This document shows, in pieces, positions 8,740-15,796 of a DNA stretch of 64,000 nt (position 1 is its first letter; each line of letters opens with the position of its first letter). The notes beneath the pieces were generated by a model, which saw only the letters and a program-made list of their open reading frames with translations, did no database searches and was not told the origin of the DNA. The DNA is from Candidatus Nanoarchaeia archaeon. Lineage in GTDB: Archaea; Nanoarchaeota; Nanoarchaeia; SCGC-AAA011-G17; JAFCDX01. Position numbers and translations under genes: made by a program. The stretch covers positions 10,117 to 74,116 of the forward strand of contig JAQUND010000007.1 in assembly GCA_028717785.1 (NCBI GenBank), read 5' to 3'.

Positions 8740-8913
8740 ATGACTGCAAAAGAAAAAGAATACAAGCTTTTCAAGTTGTTCATGGCAACTAAAAAAGCAA
8801 ATGAAAGCAATATTGTTTTCAAAGTGCCAGCTGCAAAATGGGCAAAACAAGTTGGGTTGCCGGTTGCAAAAGTAAAGCGTCTTGTTGCTTTAATGAATGA
8901 AGGTAATTGGTAA
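8740..8913 (+). CDS. small basic helical protein, 57 aa
   Basis: ATG 8740 sits 2 nt after the stop of the previous gene, with AAGGA upstream. The in-frame ATG 8713 would be buried in the previous gene. The C-terminal half (WAKQVGLPVAKVKRLVALM) looks like a helix-turn-helix, so DNA binding is possible. Confidence 0.6.
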   Translation: MTAKEKEYKLFKLFMATKKANESNIVFKVPAAKWAKQVGLPVAKVKRLVALMNEGNW

Positions 8914-8935
8914 CCCCCAAAAAACTCTCGATATA
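8907..8935 (+). promoter_or_regulatory. early-type promoter P11
   Basis: TTGGTA, 17-nt spacer, GATATA. Its -35 covers the stop codon of the gene ending at 8913. Confidence 0.65.
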
Positions 8936-8957
8936 GTTTTTAACAAGGAGAGATGTT

Positions 8958-9329
8958 ATGGGCTATAAACCACAAGGACCCGACATATTTACCCTCAAGC
9001 AAGGGTACGTCGAGTGCGTCTCTGGCTCAGGGCACACATACAAAGTTACCCATGACAGTTGCAACTGCAAGGGCTTTGGGTTCCGCAAGTTGTGCAGGCA
9101 CTACCGTCAAGCAGAAAAAAAGGGCTATCTTAACAACCTTGAAGCTCAAATTGCTGCCACATATAATCGGACAGAATTCTCTGGTGCCATGAAAAAATCT
9201 CGTATGGATGCAATAAGAGCTTGGCTCGATAAGAAAAACATACGATATAAACCGCAGGACGTTATTGATATCGAAAAAATCATGACAGCAACTACAACGC
9301 CGCAAGAAGTAATGGCGTTTTTCTTTTAA
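8958..9329 (+). CDS. SWIM-type zinc finger protein, 123 aa
   Basis: Residues about 24-50 show the SWIM pattern CxC...CxH (CNCKGFG...LCRHY) after a strand that ends in S-G-x-T-Y-x-V. The C-terminal half is helical. SWIM domains bind DNA or protein partners. A second small SWIM protein is encoded at 10215. Confidence 0.7.
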   Translation: MGYKPQGPDIFTLKQGYVECVSGSGHTYKVTHDSCNCKGFGFRKLCRHYRQAEKKGYLNNLEAQIAATYNRTEFSGAMKKSRMDAIRAWLDKKNIRYKPQDVIDIEKIMTATTTPQEVMAFFF

Positions 9330-9337
9330 GGAGAGAT

Positions 9338-9391
9338 ATGGACGCGCAGCAAGAGCGTATAATGGTCAAACGTTTTTTTAAAAAAAATTAA
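9338..9391 (+). CDS. possible 17-residue peptide
   Basis: AAGGAGAGAT places a strong ribosome site directly before ATG 9338, overlapping the previous stop. The frame ends after a TTTTTTT-AAAAAAAA stretch with TAA. It may be a leader or degraded gene rather than a functional peptide. Confidence 0.3.
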   Translation: MDAQQERIMVKRFFKKN

Positions 9392-9419
9392 GGCAGTCAA
9401 AAACTAAACACTCGATATT
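9390..9419 (+). promoter_or_regulatory. early-type promoter P12
   Basis: AAGGCA, 18-nt spacer, GATATT. It precedes a 400-nt GC-rich stretch without a well-supported gene. Confidence 0.5.
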
Positions 9420-9424
9420 AATAA

Positions 9425-9800
9425 GGTACAAAACAACGCCCCGGGGTACCGGCAAAAAAACCCGAGGGGCCATTTCTGAACAATCGGCGAGAGGGACCGC
9501 GAAATGTTGAATGGTTTTTTTATTATCGATGATCGCCAGAACGCGGCCGAGACTATCCGAATGATTGCCAGGACGCTGGCAACCGCCGCGGTGGCTCTGG
9601 TCCCCTGCAGCCGAATCGACGCCAAACCGACGCGAACCATCGTACTGCGGCTGGTGCCGCAAGGGTATCCAACCGGATTCCTTTAAGGCAAGAGTTTTCT
9701 AAACCACCGTTGAACAAACCGGCGTCGGTCGAATTACTACGAATCGGGGCTCCAGTCAACCAAAAAGCAATGTTGGCTGGGCCTCAACTTGTTTTAGCTC
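9425..9800 (+). other. GC-rich transcribed(?) segment without clear gene
   Basis: Behind P12 lies a region far richer in GC than its flanks. It starts with a GCCCC/GGGGC hairpin at about 9435-9470. One frame, 9504-9686, could encode 60 aa starting MLNGFFIIDD but has no SD. Candidates are a structured RNA, a decayed gene or a leaderless small protein. It ends near the T-rich stretch before promoter P13. Confidence 0.35.
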
Positions 9801-9817
9801 AATGGCTGTTGTTTTGT

Positions 9818-9846
9818 TTGGCAACCCAATTGCTACTCGCGATATA
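9818..9846 (+). promoter_or_regulatory. early-type promoter P13
   Basis: TTGGCA, 17-nt spacer, GATATA. Confidence 0.75.
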
Positions 9847-9873
9847 ATTCTTATCAACAAAGGAGAGAAAACA

Positions 9874-10158
9874 ATGCACGCACACGAACGTACCGAACTC
9901 GAACTCCACGTGATTGACCACTTTTCGAAGCAAGCCGAACAGAGCGACTGGCAGGAACTCGATCCCAACGAACATTGCTTGCAGGAATTCTACCACGGCT
10001 ACTCAGAAAACAAGAGCGCCTATGCAAGCACTCCTGAAGAAATCGAATTGATCGATGATTGCATCCGGATTCTGGCTGCCGACATTGAAGGCTCACTTGA
10101 CTACAACGCCAATGACTGTGCAACGGTAATAAAGGCGCTTGAAACCTTTGGCCTGTAA
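9874..10158 (+). CDS. hypothetical acidic protein, 94 aa
   Basis: AAAGGAGAGAAAACA precedes ATG 9874, chosen over the in-frame ATG 9802 that lies upstream of the promoter. Acidic helical protein, no recognised family. Confidence 0.75.
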   Translation: MHAHERTELELHVIDHFSKQAEQSDWQELDPNEHCLQEFYHGYSENKSAYASTPEEIELIDDCIRILAADIEGSLDYNANDCATVIKALETFGL

Positions 10159-10185
10159 GGCAGTTGTTACATAACTCACGATATA
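10157..10185 (+). promoter_or_regulatory. early-type promoter P14
   Basis: AAGGCA, 17-nt spacer, GATATA. Begins at the stop codon of the preceding gene. Confidence 0.65.
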
Positions 10186-10214
10186 GCTATTACACCAATA
10201 ACAAGGAGAGAGTT

Positions 10215-10529
10215 ATGAACAACGCAATAGCAACAACCAATTACCTGGTGCCGGCAGCCGCAGTTGAAACATTCCCGGATGACAGCCGATACAAATGCCG
10301 CTTCAACGTGCGGTCCCAGTCAAGCAATTCGCTTTACCGGGTTTCCTTCGATTCAGCCGGCGGCTACTGGACGTGCAGTTGCCGGGGCAATATCCGTCAT
10401 GGCTCATGCAAACATCTTGATTCCATGGGCCTTAAGGGTCGCAAATACGGGCGCTCACGACTCGAAGATGCTATCAAAACTGCACCGGCAATTGCGGCAC
10501 CCAGACTCGCCATCGCTCATGCAGCGTAA
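10215..10529 (+). CDS. SWIM-type zinc finger protein, 104 aa
   Basis: Residues 33-65 hold a SWIM-like finger (Y-R-V-S-F then WTCSCRGN and SCKHLDSMGL). Start at 10215 after AACAAGGAGAGAGTT; an in-frame ATG at 10164 lies in the promoter. Probably interacts with nucleic acid. Analogous to the gene at 8958 but not obviously a close paralogue. Confidence 0.7.
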   Translation: MNNAIATTNYLVPAAAVETFPDDSRYKCRFNVRSQSSNSLYRVSFDSAGGYWTCSCRGNIRHGSCKHLDSMGLKGRKYGRSRLEDAIKTAPAIAAPRLAIAHAA

Positions 10530-10552
10530 GCCGGACTAACACAACAAGTAAT

Positions 10553-10582
10553 TGAGGGCCATGGGTCTACCTGTGGCTCTAT
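10553..10582 (+). terminator. probable terminator
   Basis: GAGGGCCA/TGGCTCT stem with a 12-nt loop, followed by a short T-rich stretch. Confidence 0.5.
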
Positions 10583-10611
10583 TTGTATGTGCTACACTGG
10601 GTCGTAGCTAT

Positions 10612-10641
10612 GTGGCAGTTTTACTGAGTTTCTGCGATATT
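10612..10641 (+). promoter_or_regulatory. early-type promoter P15
   Basis: GTGGCA, 18-nt spacer, GATATT. The upstream GTCGTAGCTATGT is repeated before P20. Confidence 0.6.
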
Positions 10642-10664
10642 GATGCATGTAATAAGGAGGTTCT

Positions 10665-11042
10665 ATGGTAAGGGTAATGGCTCCCAAAACAGTTGCCTTG
10701 AGCGCCGTAGATAAAGAACTTTCCTCACGAGCTATAGCAGATAATCTTGAAGCCAATCCACAGCAAGTCGAGGGCGCATTAAGTATTTCGGACGGCACCA
10801 CTACTGGTACGTTATCGTTCTTCAAAAAACAACACCACAGCATTTCCTGGTTTGTCGTCAAGACAGAAAAAGAAACCGTGTATGTATTCACGGACGAGGG
10901 CAAGTTCAAATACGCTGGCAAACTGCGTACAAAACTGGGCAAGAAAATCCTGGAAGTCTATGATGACATATTTTTCGCGGTCTTGTCCAAGTTGACTGAC
11001 TCTCAAGAGTGGACTGCAAACTTGCCTGCTTACACTCGGTAA
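10665..11042 (+). CDS. hypothetical protein, 125 aa
   Basis: TAAGGAGGTTCT then ATG. Strand-rich C-terminal half with charged surface, no recognised family. Confidence 0.75.
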   Translation: MVRVMAPKTVALSAVDKELSSRAIADNLEANPQQVEGALSISDGTTTGTLSFFKKQHHSISWFVVKTEKETVYVFTDEGKFKYAGKLRTKLGKKILEVYDDIFFAVLSKLTDSQEWTANLPAYTR

Positions 11043-11065
11043 CTCTCTCTGTAGCTCACGATATA
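11036..11065 (+). promoter_or_regulatory. early-type promoter P16
   Basis: Weak -35 TCGGTA, 18-nt spacer, GATATA. Confidence 0.55.
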
Positions 11066-11086
11066 GTTACTAACAAAGGAGAGAGT

Positions 11087-11329
11087 ATGGCAAACAAAAT
11101 TACACCCAAAAAAGATGGCGATCAACTTGGTTGTACGGACATGGATGCTCCGGAAGAGTACACCCCTGAGCAACTTTCAAGGGTACACGACTTGCTACTG
11201 GTTGCTCAACGGCTTGAAGACAGTGCAAATGTACCCATGTTGACAACACAAACGTTCAGGTTGCTCCCGGAAACGCTCAAGTTGGAGTTCAACTACTCCA
11301 ATTGGAAATACCGGCAACTCAAACAGTAA
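11087..11329 (+). CDS. hypothetical protein, 80 aa
   Basis: AAAGGAGAGAGT before ATG 11087; an upstream in-frame ATG at 11009 lies in the previous gene. Small soluble helical protein, no recognised family. Confidence 0.7.
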   Translation: MANKITPKKDGDQLGCTDMDAPEEYTPEQLSRVHDLLLVAQRLEDSANVPMLTTQTFRLLPETLKLEFNYSNWKYRQLKQ

Positions 11330-11340
11330 CCCACGATATA
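11311..11340 (+). promoter_or_regulatory. early-type promoter P17
   Basis: CCGGCA, 18-nt spacer, GATATA, inside the 3' end of the previous gene. Confidence 0.6.
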
Positions 11341-11363
11341 GCTACTAACAAGGAGAGATAACC

Positions 11364-11714
11364 ATGCCACGAACCAGAACCGGCAAACCAAAGCGCAATA
11401 TCTGGAAAGACTCTTCACCCTACGGTACATACAACGGTGAAGCTGGCAACCCAGAGCAATGGGCGCAAGCATTCAATTTCATAAAAATGAGCCGAGAACA
11501 AGCGCTTCAGATCCTCCAGCATGGAGAATCTCCTCACATTATTTTGGGCGTGTCTGAAACTGCCACCGTTACTGAAATCCGTAAAGCAATGGCTAGACTG
11601 GTGCTCAAATACCGGCAAGGCAATTTTTCTCATGATGCCAGTAACGCCAATGATAAGAATCGTGCAATGTTTGATAAAGTAATGGCAGCTTACATGTTGC
11701 TGAGCGATAAATAA
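11364..11714 (+). CDS. degenerate J-domain protein, 116 aa
   Basis: Residues about 55-115 follow the DnaJ fold: HIILGVSETATVTEIRKAM (helix I/II), LVLKYRQGN, then FDKVMAAYMLLSD (helix IV). The HPD tripeptide that stimulates Hsp70 ATPase is absent; the loop reads GNFSHDASN. It could bind DnaK without activating it, or only resemble a J-domain. Followed by the structured element at 11729. Confidence 0.6.
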   Translation: MPRTRTGKPKRNIWKDSSPYGTYNGEAGNPEQWAQAFNFIKMSREQALQILQHGESPHIILGVSETATVTEIRKAMARLVLKYRQGNFSHDASNANDKNRAMFDKVMAAYMLLSDK

Positions 11715-11728
11715 CAAGGCAGCTTAAC

Positions 11729-11850
11729 AAAGCTCCCTTGCACAACAGCCATTCTGCTGGTTGGGGCGGCATGCGGAGTTTCCCAAGTACTCAAATACTT
11801 CGGAAACTCCGGTAGACATGCCAAACGTAAAATGCGGGGAGCTTTGTTTG
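11729..11850 (+). ncRNA. structured RNA candidate B / complex terminator
   Basis: Closing stem AAAGCTCCC (11729-11737)/GGGAGCTTT (11837-11845). Inside is a long hairpin GGCATG...CATGCC with GGAGTTTCC/GGAAACTCC and AAGTA/TACTT. The sequence CTCCGGTAGAC is shared with candidate A. The 3' side ends in TTTGTTTG, so it can terminate the J-like gene transcript and perhaps yield a stable small RNA. Confidence 0.5.
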
Positions 11851-11876
11851 GCTGTAACTCAACAGCGCACGATATA
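11848..11876 (+). promoter_or_regulatory. early-type promoter P18
   Basis: TTGGCT, 17-nt spacer, GATATA. Confidence 0.7.
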
Positions 11877-11902
11877 GCTAGTAACAAAGGAGAGAAACCA
11901 TT

Positions 11903-12310
11903 ATGAAACTCAAAGATTTTCAGAAAAAATGCCCCGGTGTACGCCTGCAGTTAGGCGAACTCGAAGTTGATCAGACAGCACTCATTGAACGTGACTTCTT
12001 CGAACATGCTACCCGAGATAATTATCGAGTCGAAGCAATCCAGTACATGACCAAACACGACATCGACTGGCACTCGACTTGTAATAGTATCTTCGACGTC
12101 ATGAAACTCTTCATCAAGATCAAATGTCCCAAATGCCATAAAAACATGGAGAGTACAGGCGGCGGTGGTAATGGCCACGTGAGTTCAATGCGTTATGTTT
12201 GCTCTTGCGGCACGGAAGCGAACTTGACCATGCCTAACGATGGCTTGAGCATCAACTTCAAAGAAGAAGAAAAAACACGAAGTAATGCCAATTGCAGGTC
12301 GGGCAAATGA
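11903..12310 (+). CDS. zinc-ribbon protein, 135 aa
   Basis: AAAGGAGAGAAACCATT then ATG. A zinc ribbon is seen at about residues 75-102: CPKC then CSC. Function unknown. First of three genes coupled by ATGA overlaps. Confidence 0.75.
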   Translation: MKLKDFQKKCPGVRLQLGELEVDQTALIERDFFEHATRDNYRVEAIQYMTKHDIDWHSTCNSIFDVMKLFIKIKCPKCHKNMESTGGGGNGHVSSMRYVCSCGTEANLTMPNDGLSINFKEEEKTRSNANCRSGK

Positions 12311-12402
12311 AACACCCAAAAGCAAAATACTTGCTGCTCATACTTGTTATGTGCAGCACAGTTGCTTTTATCGGCGGCATGCTGGTAGGGAGATGTTTAT
12401 GA
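12307..12402 (+). CDS. single-pass membrane micropeptide, 31 aa
   Basis: ATG overlaps the previous TGA (ATGA). One hydrophobic helix (LLLILVMCSTVAFIGG) is preceded by Lys residues, a typical N-in membrane anchor. Its stop again overlaps the next start, which supports real translation despite the small size. Confidence 0.6.
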   Translation: MKHPKAKYLLLILVMCSTVAFIGGMLVGRCL

Positions 12403-12614
12403 GCAATGTAGCTGATACTTTACTGGAAACAGCTGAAGCCGTTATAAACCAGCTGGGTCTCAATGAAGAAACTGTTGACCGAGTGCAAGAGATTATCCTC
12501 GACAATTTCCTGCCACTTGACGACGACTTGCTTGTCATTGAGTATTTCAAAGACATTGTCCTTTGCCCAAGATGCTCCTCTTTACTTGGGCCCCAATGTG
12601 ACTGCCCGCATTAA
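12399..12614 (+). CDS. small acidic protein with C-terminal Cys cluster, 71 aa
   Basis: Third gene of the coupled trio, ATG 12399 with GGGAG upstream. Acidic helical body, then CPRCSS...CDCPH, which may bind zinc. No recognised family. Confidence 0.65.
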   Translation: MSNVADTLLETAEAVINQLGLNEETVDRVQEIILDNFLPLDDDLLVIEYFKDIVLCPRCSSLLGPQCDCPH

Positions 12615-12642
12615 TGGCAAAACAGTATAAACTCACGATATA
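12614..12642 (+). promoter_or_regulatory. early-type promoter P19
   Basis: ATGGCA, 17-nt spacer, GATATA. Confidence 0.65.
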
Positions 12643-12664
12643 GCTTCTAACAAGGAGAGATATC

Positions 12665-12742
12665 ATGGGTTACTGTCACGAACACAGAAAACATTTCAAG
12701 GCAGCCCAGCCAAAATTGAGCGACATAGTGAACGTACTTTAA
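12665..12742 (+). CDS. short ORF, 25 aa
   Basis: Canonical leader CTAACAAGGAGAGATATC before ATG. Peptide rich in His/Lys. May be a leader peptide for the gene at 12757, which has its own SD 15 nt downstream. Confidence 0.5.
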   Translation: MGYCHEHRKHFKAAQPKLSDIVNVL

Positions 12743-12756
12743 CCAAAGGAGTTTCT

Positions 12757-13401
12757 ATGGCCAAAAGAAAAGCAGATCCAGTTGCCGTTGCAACGGCAAA
12801 TACCGATCTGTCATTCGAACAAATGGTCGGCACATCCACAATTTCCCCGGATGCCGTCAAATCCAAGGACAAAAAACCTGTCATCAAGCTGGATGCGGCT
12901 CAGTCAGCAAAACTGGAGAAAATGCTGAAAGCCAAACGCGAAATGAAAGCCGCCGAAGGTACCTTCCGGTCCGAGGAAGGACCCCTGCTGGAACTCTGCT
13001 TGAACCGCCAGGATACCGACGGCCTTGCAGGCGATTTTTCCGGGTCCTATTCAGTACTGAGCGACGACGGCAAGACGAAAGCCACCTTCATCTCCCAGGA
13101 CAAGTTCTCAGTTTCAACCGACGCAATCGACACACTCAAGGTCTTGCTCGGCGACCAGTTCGCTGTCGAAGTCAAGACAAAACCGATTGTCACCCTCAAA
13201 CCCGAAGTTTTCGAGGATGCTGTCTTGAAAGCAGAGCTGACAAAATTGCTCGGTGCCAACTTCAGCAAGTTCTTCCAGACGGTCATGAAGTACGAACTGA
13301 AGGAAGGTTTCGATGAACGGCTCTACAAAATTGCCGGCAATGCTGCCAATGTGGCACAACTCCGGGCACTCTGTGGCAAATCCAAACCTTATATCAAATA
13401 A
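12757..13401 (+). CDS. hypothetical protein, 214 aa
   Basis: AAAGGAGTTTCT then ATG; transcribed from P19. A charged N-terminal region and helix (about 45-70) are followed by a strand-rich domain and a helical C-terminus. GC-rich codon use, like the DUF932 and 13928/17607 genes. No recognised family. Confidence 0.8.
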   Translation: MAKRKADPVAVATANTDLSFEQMVGTSTISPDAVKSKDKKPVIKLDAAQSAKLEKMLKAKREMKAAEGTFRSEEGPLLELCLNRQDTDGLAGDFSGSYSVLSDDGKTKATFISQDKFSVSTDAIDTLKVLLGDQFAVEVKTKPIVTLKPEVFEDAVLKAELTKLLGANFSKFFQTVMKYELKEGFDERLYKIAGNAANVAQLRALCGKSKPYIK

Positions 13402-13415
13402 CTTTCTCTCCTTAC

Positions 13416-13450
13416 AGCCAAGGGCCCTACGGGGCCCAGCGCTGTTTTAT
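13416..13450 (+). terminator. intrinsic terminator
   Basis: CAGC...GCTG enclosing GGGCCC/GGGCCC, followed by TTTTATT. Confidence 0.65.
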
Positions 13451-13515
13451 TGCACTACACTTAATGGTACAATATATAATAACGACTTGTTGTGCTACGC
13501 ACAGTCGTAGCTATG

Positions 13516-13544
13516 TTGGTAGTTACTCAAAATCTCTCGATATA
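13516..13544 (+). promoter_or_regulatory. early-type promoter P20
   Basis: TTGGTA, 17-nt spacer, GATATA. Shares upstream GTCGTAGCTATGT with P15. Confidence 0.65.
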
Positions 13545-13574
13545 GTTTTTAACAACTAACAAGGAGAGAGAGTT

Positions 13575-13736
13575 ATGGAACGCACACAAAAAACAAAATA
13601 CCAGATACCAGTAAGTATCCCGTTCCTGGGTGGACGGCCTGACCGTGACACAGTAATTGGCCAAGAAGACTTTCTCAATCTGGCAATCGCTCTCAACACT
13701 GCAAGTTCGCTGGACGAATTCTTCTTTCTAACTTAA
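13575..13736 (+). CDS. hypothetical protein, 53 aa
   Basis: CAAGGAGAGAGAGTT before ATG. Small soluble protein, no recognised family. Terminator follows. Confidence 0.65.
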   Translation: MERTQKTKYQIPVSIPFLGGRPDRDTVIGQEDFLNLAIALNTASSLDEFFFLT

Positions 13737-13739
13737 TAC

Positions 13740-13797
13740 ACATGGTAGGTAGCCAATGGGTGCTCAACACCCTTGTAACTCCCTACCTTTTTTGTTT
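13740..13797 (+). terminator. terminator of the GGTAGGTAGCCAA type
   Basis: GGTAGGTAGCCAA ... CTCCCTACC followed by TTTTTTG. The same layout recurs at 15556-15612. Confidence 0.65.
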
Positions 13798-13857
13798 GTG
13801 CTCAAGCGCTTGCGTGCGCGCTATACGCGCGTAGCAGCAATACTACAAGTAAGTACA

Positions 13858-13887
13858 TTGGCAGGTCCTGCAAAAACATGCGACATA
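13858..13887 (+). promoter_or_regulatory. early-type promoter P21 (GACATA variant)
   Basis: TTGGCA, 18-nt spacer, GACATA. The leader is about 40 nt, longer than most. Confidence 0.6.
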
Positions 13888-13927
13888 ACCTCTATCAGGA
13901 GGAACACAACCTTTTCAAGGAGTTACT

Positions 13928-14212
13928 ATGAGTAAAGCAGTTGCCGCCATTGACCTGAATGCCGTTACGCTGCCCAAGGGCGTGGAAATGAAACTCGGCA
14001 AATCCGCGATCACGTTCATCCGCGGTGAAAAGAAAGCGGTGCTCAAGGGCCGGGCCCTGGAAGTCACCAACACGCCCAAGACGCTCAAGCGCATTGAAGC
14101 GTACTCCGAGGAAATCATCGAAAAATGCCACCTCGGCGCGATCAAGGGCGTCGTCCGTGGCGTGGCCGATGCCATCGACCTGACCAAAATCCTGGCCGCC
14201 TATTACAAGTAA
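13928..14212 (+). CDS. hypothetical basic protein, 94 aa, paralogue of 17607
   Basis: CAAGGAGTTACT then ATG. Shares with the product of 17607 the stretch LPxGVEM...TFIRGEKKAxLKGRALE, then EKCHLGxxxGxxxGVxDxxDLxKILAxY. The shared core is about 75 residues, basic at one face. This copy lacks the Lys/Ala-rich tails of its paralogue. Possibly nucleic-acid binding; function unknown. Confidence 0.75.
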   Translation: MSKAVAAIDLNAVTLPKGVEMKLGKSAITFIRGEKKAVLKGRALEVTNTPKTLKRIEAYSEEIIEKCHLGAIKGVVRGVADAIDLTKILAAYYK

Positions 14213-14234
14213 GCTGCCAATTCCACGGGCAGGA

Positions 14235-14268
14235 AGAGCTCTGGTTAACTCCAGGGCTCTTTTTGTTT
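14235..14268 (+). terminator. intrinsic terminator
   Basis: AGAGCTCTGG/CCAGGGCTCT followed by TTTTTG. Confidence 0.75.
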
Positions 14269-14269
14269 T

Positions 14270-14299
14270 ATGGCGGCTAGCACTTTTACTCTCGATATA
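14270..14299 (+). promoter_or_regulatory. early-type promoter P22
   Basis: ATGGCG, 18-nt spacer, GATATA. Confidence 0.6.
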
Positions 14300-14320
14300 G
14301 TTAGTACAAGGAGATAAAGT

Positions 14321-14470
14321 ATGAACTTTGAACTTCAAATCGAATCAAAACTCAAACTGCTCCACGTAGTACAAAAAGCTGGCGTGACTGAACAAGTACG
14401 TCAACTCAACAGAGAAATAATCGACTTGTATGTCTTGCATGCAATCCTCAAGAAAGAGGGCAGACAATGA
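14321..14470 (+). CDS. small helical protein, 49 aa
   Basis: CAAGGAGATAAAGT then ATG. Highly helical, probably a coiled-coil or helical hairpin. First of three genes joined by ATGA overlaps. Confidence 0.65.
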   Translation: MNFELQIESKLKLLHVVQKAGVTEQVRQLNREIIDLYVLHAILKKEGRQ

Positions 14471-14535
14471 GCGCTCAACTTGATCTTGAATGGATTGCAC
14501 AAATAGGCGAAGAAAAACTCAAGCCATGGCAATGA
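14467..14535 (+). CDS. micropeptide, 22 aa
   Basis: ATGA overlaps at both ends (14467 and 14532) suggest a translated link in a coupled chain. No other evidence of function. Confidence 0.45.
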   Translation: MSAQLDLEWIAQIGEEKLKPWQ

Positions 14536-14684
14536 ACTGGGCAAGAGACTATGCAAGAATGTGCCGTGTCCCGCTGCAAGTCGCCATCAATTGCGCCGTT
14601 ACAAGTGATGCAGGGCCTTATATACACCAAGGTATGCTTTTGCTCAAACGCGATTTGGCAAAGCCCGCTCAACGCTCGATATAG
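14532..14684 (+). CDS. hypothetical protein, 50 aa
   Basis: Start ATG 14532 overlaps the previous TGA. The stop TAG is the terminal TAG of promoter P23's CGATATAG. An earlier in-frame start at 14490 would be inside the previous gene. Confidence 0.5.
   Translation: MNWARDYARMCRVPLQVAINCAVTSDAGPYIHQGMLLLKRDLAKPAQRSI
14655..14683 (+). promoter_or_regulatory. early-type promoter P23
   Basis: TTGGCA, 17-nt spacer, GATATA, contained in the 3' end of the previous gene. Confidence 0.7.
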
Positions 14685-14711
14685 CTTCTATCACCAACAA
14701 GGAGAGAAACG

Positions 14712-15119
14712 ATGGATAAGAAAATTCGAAAGACTGCTGAAGAAATACAAGCAAACAAGGGTCTTGCAATTCGAAGGTCCGTTATCAAAGAGTATATCTA
14801 TGCTGTGGCGCCAGTGACTGCCAAAGAGATTTATTCCTACCTGAAGTCACAGGGTATGGAATGTGAAATGTATGAAATTGCCACACAGCTTTCCGGCTTG
14901 ATCCATGAAGGCCTTATTGAAGTTGGTGATGAAGGGAATACATTCCAGCCATCAAGCGATGAGACACGAAAATGTCTTGCAGTTGATAAAGCAAGACTCA
15001 AAGCTGCCGAAGATGCTCTTGACATGGTAATGAATGACGAAGAACTGGCAGACAGCATGCCAAACAGCGTACAAAAAGCAATTGATCAATGGCATGCATG
15101 CCGGAAACGCTCGATATAG
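14712..15119 (+). CDS. winged-helix-like protein, 135 aa
   Basis: CAAGGAGAGAAACG then ATG. Residues about 28-80 look like a winged helix: helix (VIKEYIYAVAP), VTAKEIYSYLKS, EIATQLSGLIHEGLIEVGDE with a short wing. A helical acidic C-terminus follows. Putative regulator. Its TAG stop is part of promoter P24. Confidence 0.6.
   Translation: MDKKIRKTAEEIQANKGLAIRRSVIKEYIYAVAPVTAKEIYSYLKSQGMECEMYEIATQLSGLIHEGLIEVGDEGNTFQPSSDETRKCLAVDKARLKAAEDALDMVMNDEELADSMPNSVQKAIDQWHACRKRSI
15089..15118 (+). promoter_or_regulatory. early-type promoter P24
   Basis: ATGGCA, 18-nt spacer, GATATA. Confidence 0.65.
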
Positions 15120-15148
15120 CTCTTATCAAACAAAAGGAGAGCAAAACT

Positions 15149-15517
15149 ATGAACGAACAACAAGCACACGCTCAAGGCCTGCATTTCACGGGCATCTATT
15201 CATCTGACAAAGAAGAAGTCAAGACGCGCATTGCCAATGATCGCAAAAAGTACTCTAAGGCAAGAATCGTACTTGTCAACGTGCCACACAGCAAGTTGAG
15301 CCGCTCAGGCCCTGGCATGGGCTACAGCGCTTACGCTGACGATATCTACTCTGCCTATGACTTGATTGAGCATGCGGGTGATGTTCATCAAGATCATGCT
15401 GATCGCATGGCAGCGATCGAAGCTGAATATAAAAAGAAACTTGCTGGGGAAGAAACTCGGTTCACGGACTTGGCTGCAAAAGTCATGACTGCCAGAGAAA
15501 AAATTGCAGCCGCATAA
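15149..15517 (+). CDS. hypothetical protein, 122 aa
   Basis: AAAAGGAGAGCAAAACT before ATG 15149; the in-frame 15089 start lies upstream of the promoter. Alpha/beta N-terminal part and a charged C-terminal helix. No recognised family. Confidence 0.75.
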   Translation: MNEQQAHAQGLHFTGIYSSDKEEVKTRIANDRKKYSKARIVLVNVPHSKLSRSGPGMGYSAYADDIYSAYDLIEHAGDVHQDHADRMAAIEAEYKKKLAGEETRFTDLAAKVMTAREKIAAA

Positions 15518-15555
15518 CAAGCGAAATTCACCTCAAAATCTCTCTCTCCTTTAAC

Positions 15556-15612
15556 TGGTAGGTAGCCAATGAGTGCCCAGGCAGGGCGCCTTTGGCTCCT
15601 ACCTTTTTTGTT
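15556..15612 (+). terminator. terminator of the GGTAGGTAGCCAA type
   Basis: GGTAGGTAGCCAA...TTTGGCTCCTACC followed by TTTTTTG, the same family as 13740-13797. The following 130 nt hold only short low-complexity GTATACAAGCG-like repeats. Confidence 0.65.
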
Positions 15613-15747
15613 TTTATAAGTGCTATAGTGCGTATACAAGCGCAGGCGTATGCAAGTACAAGAGCGTATAACGCGTAAGCAAGCAAGTTTAGCAAATACA
15701 CTACCCCGATCTCCCTGCACAAGCCCTCGCCGTTTAGCAGTATTAAC

Positions 15748-15777
15748 TATATCGCCCGAAACTGTGTTGGTTGCCAA
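15748..15777 (-). promoter_or_regulatory. minus-strand early-type promoter
   Basis: On the minus strand TTGGCA (15777-15772), 18-nt spacer, GATATA (15753-15748). It diverges from P25 and their -35 boxes overlap in TTGGTTGCCAA. No credible minus-strand gene follows, so its transcript would be antisense to 15.1-15.7 kb. Confidence 0.5.
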
Positions 15778-15796
15778 ACACAAAACGCACGATATC
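15767..15796 (+). promoter_or_regulatory. early-type promoter P25
   Basis: TTGGTT, 18-nt spacer, GATATC. Confidence 0.55.
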
